Shown here in pieces: positions 61,817 to 64,000 of a stretch of 64,000 nucleotides of DNA; position 1 is the stretch's first letter; each line of letters starts with the position of its first letter. This DNA comes from UBA4416 sp035439445 (lineage in GTDB: Bacteria; Bacteroidota; Bacteroidia; B-17B0; Aurantibacillaceae), in contig DAORKG010000009.1 in NCBI GenBank assembly GCA_035439445.1, positions 35,225-99,224 on the forward strand. The letters are read 5' to 3'. Under the pieces are notes generated by a model. That model was not told the DNA's origin and ran no database searches. It was given only the letters and a program-made list of their open reading frames with translations. Position numbers and translations under genes: made by a program.

Positions 61817-62350
61817 TTACAATTTCATTGAAACTAATTTGTCATGGAAGAAAGTTAATATTAACCGGGTCTTTGCTTCATTTAATATCCATATTTTCCC
61901 GTTACCAACCTTTGCTTTAATTTTTTTATTTAGTATTTTGAACACTTCTTTTGATGTTAAACCAACAGCTATGTGATTTAATGTTAAATTTGGAGATGTA
62001 ATTTCAAAATTTTGTATTAACCATTTACCATTTTCCCTTTTATACCTATAATTAACCTGTGAATTTTCAATAACAAATACACTATCGATTATATTACTTT
62101 CATAAATCACGAGAGTCTTTGTAAATGTGCTGTCGTATAACTCGTCCCAATATGTTAATTTATTAACTATACCATTTACATACTCAGCATTTGTAATTAT
62201 GAAATCTGGATTGTTCGGAGGTATTTCCAAGTCCATTCCTTTAGAACACGCAACTGTCATGTGGATTACTTTGTCATATATAATATTTGATTGAGCTTGC
62301 ACAATGAAAGTCATAAAAAGCAGAATAGTTGTCAATATGATGTTTTTCAT
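61817..62350 (-). CDS. Secreted protein, function unknown
   Basis: The 177-residue protein has a type I signal peptide ending IVQAQ, not a lipobox. The body is beta-rich, with NGKWLIQNFEITSPN and NGKIWILNEAKTRLILTF. No family is recognised. It lies 25 nt upstream of the neighbouring lipoprotein gene. Confidence 0.65.
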   Translation of the reverse strand: MKNIILTTILLFMTFIVQAQSNIIYDKVIHMTVACSKGMDLEIPPNNPDFIITNAEYVNGIVNKLTYWDELYDSTFTKTLVIYESNIIDSVFVIENSQVNYRYKRENGKWLIQNFEITSPNLTLNHIAVGLTSKEVFKILNKKIKAKVGNGKIWILNEAKTRLILTFFHDKLVSMKL

Positions 62351-62365
62351 TTTGTCTTATATAAA

Positions 62366-62911
62366 TTATTTTTTATCACCCTGCATTCGAATTGTTCTAA
62401 ATATTTCTAGTACAAGAGCTTGTTTGTCGGCCGTTAAATCATTTCCTGTTATTCCAAGCCATGCTCCTGTTGAGCAATCATTAATAGAAATATTAGTTAT
62501 TCCTTTACCAACTTTTGTTGATGTAATAATTGAAGCCACTCTATCCCCAATTGTGTCTACACGTTGGATATGACTAATTCCTGTTTGTTTCTTATATGTC
62601 GATAGCATATAAGGTCTTTTTGCTTCATCGACTTCTTTTTGAAAGTCACATTCATGCTTATGCGTAATTTCTTCGCCGCTGTCAAATTTTAAAAAGATAC
62701 TGTCCAAGGTTGAAAAGATATAGCCAGGGTTAGAATCTATACCTTGGTCGGAAGAGTCTTTGAAATTTTTTGGTGCTTGCAAAGTCCATCCATTTGGTAA
62801 ATTCAATATAGTCCAATCAGGTTTCTCAGTGATGTCCTTATAAGGTCTTTGTCCACATGAAAGCAGCAAGACTGAAAGGAGAAGAAATATTATTATCTTT
62901 TGTGTAGGCAT
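62366..62911 (-). CDS. Lipoprotein, function unknown
   Basis: The 181-residue protein has lipobox LLLSC and a mature part starting GQRPYKD. It has a beta-strand-rich region with WTILNLPNGWTLQAPKNF and a C-terminal LGITGNDLTADKQALVLEIFRTIRM. The latter looks like the end of a PsbP- or DUF1795-like fold, but this is not firm. It lies 15 nt before the next gene. Confidence 0.68.
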   Translation of the reverse strand: MPTQKIIIFLLLSVLLLSCGQRPYKDITEKPDWTILNLPNGWTLQAPKNFKDSSDQGIDSNPGYIFSTLDSIFLKFDSGEEITHKHECDFQKEVDEAKRPYMLSTYKKQTGISHIQRVDTIGDRVASIITSTKVGKGITNISINDCSTGAWLGITGNDLTADKQALVLEIFRTIRMQGDKK

Positions 62912-62989
62912 TAATAATATGTGCTAACTTATAATTTATCTAAGAGTTTTAATCTGCCACTTACTGTAGGTTGTGTTATGTATTTGCAG

Positions 62990-63778
62990 TTATTTGTAGT
63001 CCCAAGATACTATTCTATATACAATTCTTCTATTCCTACATTCATACTTTTCTTTATCTTCAGTTGTTTTCGCTTTGTTTATTATATCAGGTTTTATCAA
63101 CGGTTTCTTATCAAGCCAGATCGTGGTTTTAATTCTCTCACTGTCTATACCAAATTCAGTTAAATTATTTATAATCAGTTGTGCTCTATTCTTTGATAAT
63201 TTTTCCATATTTTGTTCATTCCATGAATGTACTTGAAGTTCAACTATGATGGTAGGGTTTTCTTTTAGCACTTTTTTCATACAAAGCATAGAAGTGTCTG
63301 GGTCGTCAGAGCCACACTTGGAAAAATCAGTAGAATTCTTTTTGAAGGTAAAATAGGGGAACCTAAGTTCTGCTTTTACCTGACTCATCTTGAAATTTAG
63401 AATGAACAAACTTGAGTCTGAATTTAATTCTAATTTTCGCCTAAATTGTAGGTGTCCATAATAATTATTAAAGTATGGACATTCCTTATCGGGAGGAAAG
63501 ATTTTTTTTAGAGTCTTGTTATCTTGAAAAGCAGTTAAATGAATTTTGTATAATTTTATAAAATTTCGTGAAATCTTGAAACTGTAGTTTCCCATACTAT
63601 CAGGACTTGTCTCTATAGCAAGGGTATCATTAAAAATCAACATAACTCTCAATGCAGGAACATGTTTCAAAGTGTCTTCATCGTCTACAATGTTTCCCTT
63701 AATTTCAATTAAGTCACTTTGACCATAAAAGTTAAATGAAATTGAAATTAAAAATATATATAACAATTTAAGTTTCAT
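62990..63778 (-). CDS. Secreted protein with divergent OmpA-like C-terminal domain
   Basis: The 262-residue protein has a signal peptide ending near FYGQ, a beta-sandwich-like N-terminal half (VPALRVMLIFNDTLAIET, GNYSFKI, as in carboxypeptidase-regulatory-like domains), and a C-terminal part with IVELQVHSWNEQNMEKLSKNRAQLI and ECRNRRIVYRI. The last two segments match the OmpA peptidoglycan-binding pattern (NxxLSxxRA ... NRRV), with changes at several usual positions. It may tie an envelope complex to peptidoglycan. It is the first gene of the five-gene secreted run. Confidence 0.72.
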   Translation of the reverse strand: MKLKLLYIFLISISFNFYGQSDLIEIKGNIVDDEDTLKHVPALRVMLIFNDTLAIETSPDSMGNYSFKISRNFIKLYKIHLTAFQDNKTLKKIFPPDKECPYFNNYYGHLQFRRKLELNSDSSLFILNFKMSQVKAELRFPYFTFKKNSTDFSKCGSDDPDTSMLCMKKVLKENPTIIVELQVHSWNEQNMEKLSKNRAQLIINNLTEFGIDSERIKTTIWLDKKPLIKPDIINKAKTTEDKEKYECRNRRIVYRIVSWDYK

Positions 63779-63885
63779 TCTTTTTGGCTTTTTTCAAAGG
63801 TGACATATACCGTATTGCAAATAACAAATGTATGGTTTGTAACCGCAGACTAACGAAAGATTATAACAAATATAAATGATTAATG

Positions 63886-63932
63886 GACTTTTGCAAAGTG
63901 GAAATAAGTTCCGCCGTCAGTTGGCAAAAGTC
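63886..63932. repeat. Inverted repeat at the right edge
   Basis: GACTTTTGC (63886-63894) and GCAAAAGTC (63924-63932) are perfect 9-nt arms with a 29-nt loop. No gene is seen between 63779 and the end of the window; the remainder is AT-rich, with the word CTTCGCGAAAGCT, which resembles TTCGCGAAGCGCT in the 20.5-kb region. Confidence 0.45.
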
Positions 63933-64000
63933 TTCGCGAAAGCTATGGTGTCCTTTAGCTTTGTAAAAGATTAAAAAGGAAGAATAAATAAGTTTAAATA

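Noticed and set aside
62921..63163. Rightward 80-codon frame at the OmpA-like gene end
   Set aside because: It is mostly antisense to the OmpA-like coding region and has no recognisable features.

Overview
The window comes from the chromosome of an AT-rich member of the Bacteroidota, probably outside the order Bacteroidales. Support comes from several sides. The -7 promoter motif TAnnTTTG recurs just upstream of genes. Two proteins carry type IX secretion (T9SS) C-terminal sorting domains, one of type A and one of the gliding-motility-associated type B. The gene order purH-mreB-mreC-mreD-mrdA-rodA, a stand-alone atpD-atpC pair with a short epsilon subunit, Omp28, OstA-like and GWxTD proteins, and many lipoproteins fit the same phylum. 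Most of the window is ordinary core genome; no rRNA, tRNA, CRISPR array, phage or complete insertion sequence was seen.

Layout. 1-2.4 kb: edge of a secreted-protein gene, a T9SS-exported alpha/beta hydrolase and a coiled-coil lipoprotein. 2.5-7.3 kb: a DUF5819-like/HTTM membrane pair, prfB with its programmed +1 frameshift, an ArsC-family protein, and atpD-atpC. 7.4-11 kb: a TPR/SpoIIE-type phosphatase meeting hisS end to end. 11.1-18.9 kb: minus-strand genes for an Omp28 lipoprotein, an outer-membrane barrel and a TlpA-like thioredoxin, then a VWA-like membrane protein, fabG and an OstA/LptA-like protein. 19-29 kb: rlmD, a small conserved protein and a 2,636-residue T9SS adhesin with a CUB-like domain, a C-type lectin domain and tandem repeats of exactly 228 bp. 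29.4-33.4 kb: polysaccharide deacetylase, HMA-type lipoprotein, GWxTD protein, CNNM/CorC-type protein and a small HTH protein. 33.4-41.2 kb: the cell-shape operon, with an unrelated outer-membrane barrel gene between mreB and mreC. 41.4-46.9 kb: PAP2 phosphatase, beta-propeller protein, GNAT, membrane protein, amino-acid permease and TfoX-N protein.

46.8-54.7 kb is the most unusual part. A Crp/Fnr-family regulator heads a tight leftward operon with panD (aspartate 1-decarboxylase), three small proteins and a CPA1-type Na+/H+ antiporter. Facing away from it lie a candidate small RNA or attenuator, a small protein, a KamA-like radical SAM enzyme, a 34-residue membrane peptide, a second cation/H+ antiporter and a ClC chloride transporter. 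Two copies of the palindrome TTGACAATTGTCAA, of FNR-box type, sit in the divergent control region, and one is placed near -41 of a predicted promoter. I read this as one ion/pH/osmotic-stress regulon that also makes beta-amino acids; that reading is inference.

54.7-64 kb: an ABC ATPase, REP-like repeats, plsC, gatC, two GNATs, a FecA-like TonB-dependent receptor, a secreted amidase, and a run of five unrecognised secreted or lipoprotein genes ending in an OmpA-like protein. Many starts here are TTG or GTG or lie downstream of the longest possible start; where a TAnnTTTG element overlaps the longest reading, I moved the start downstream.
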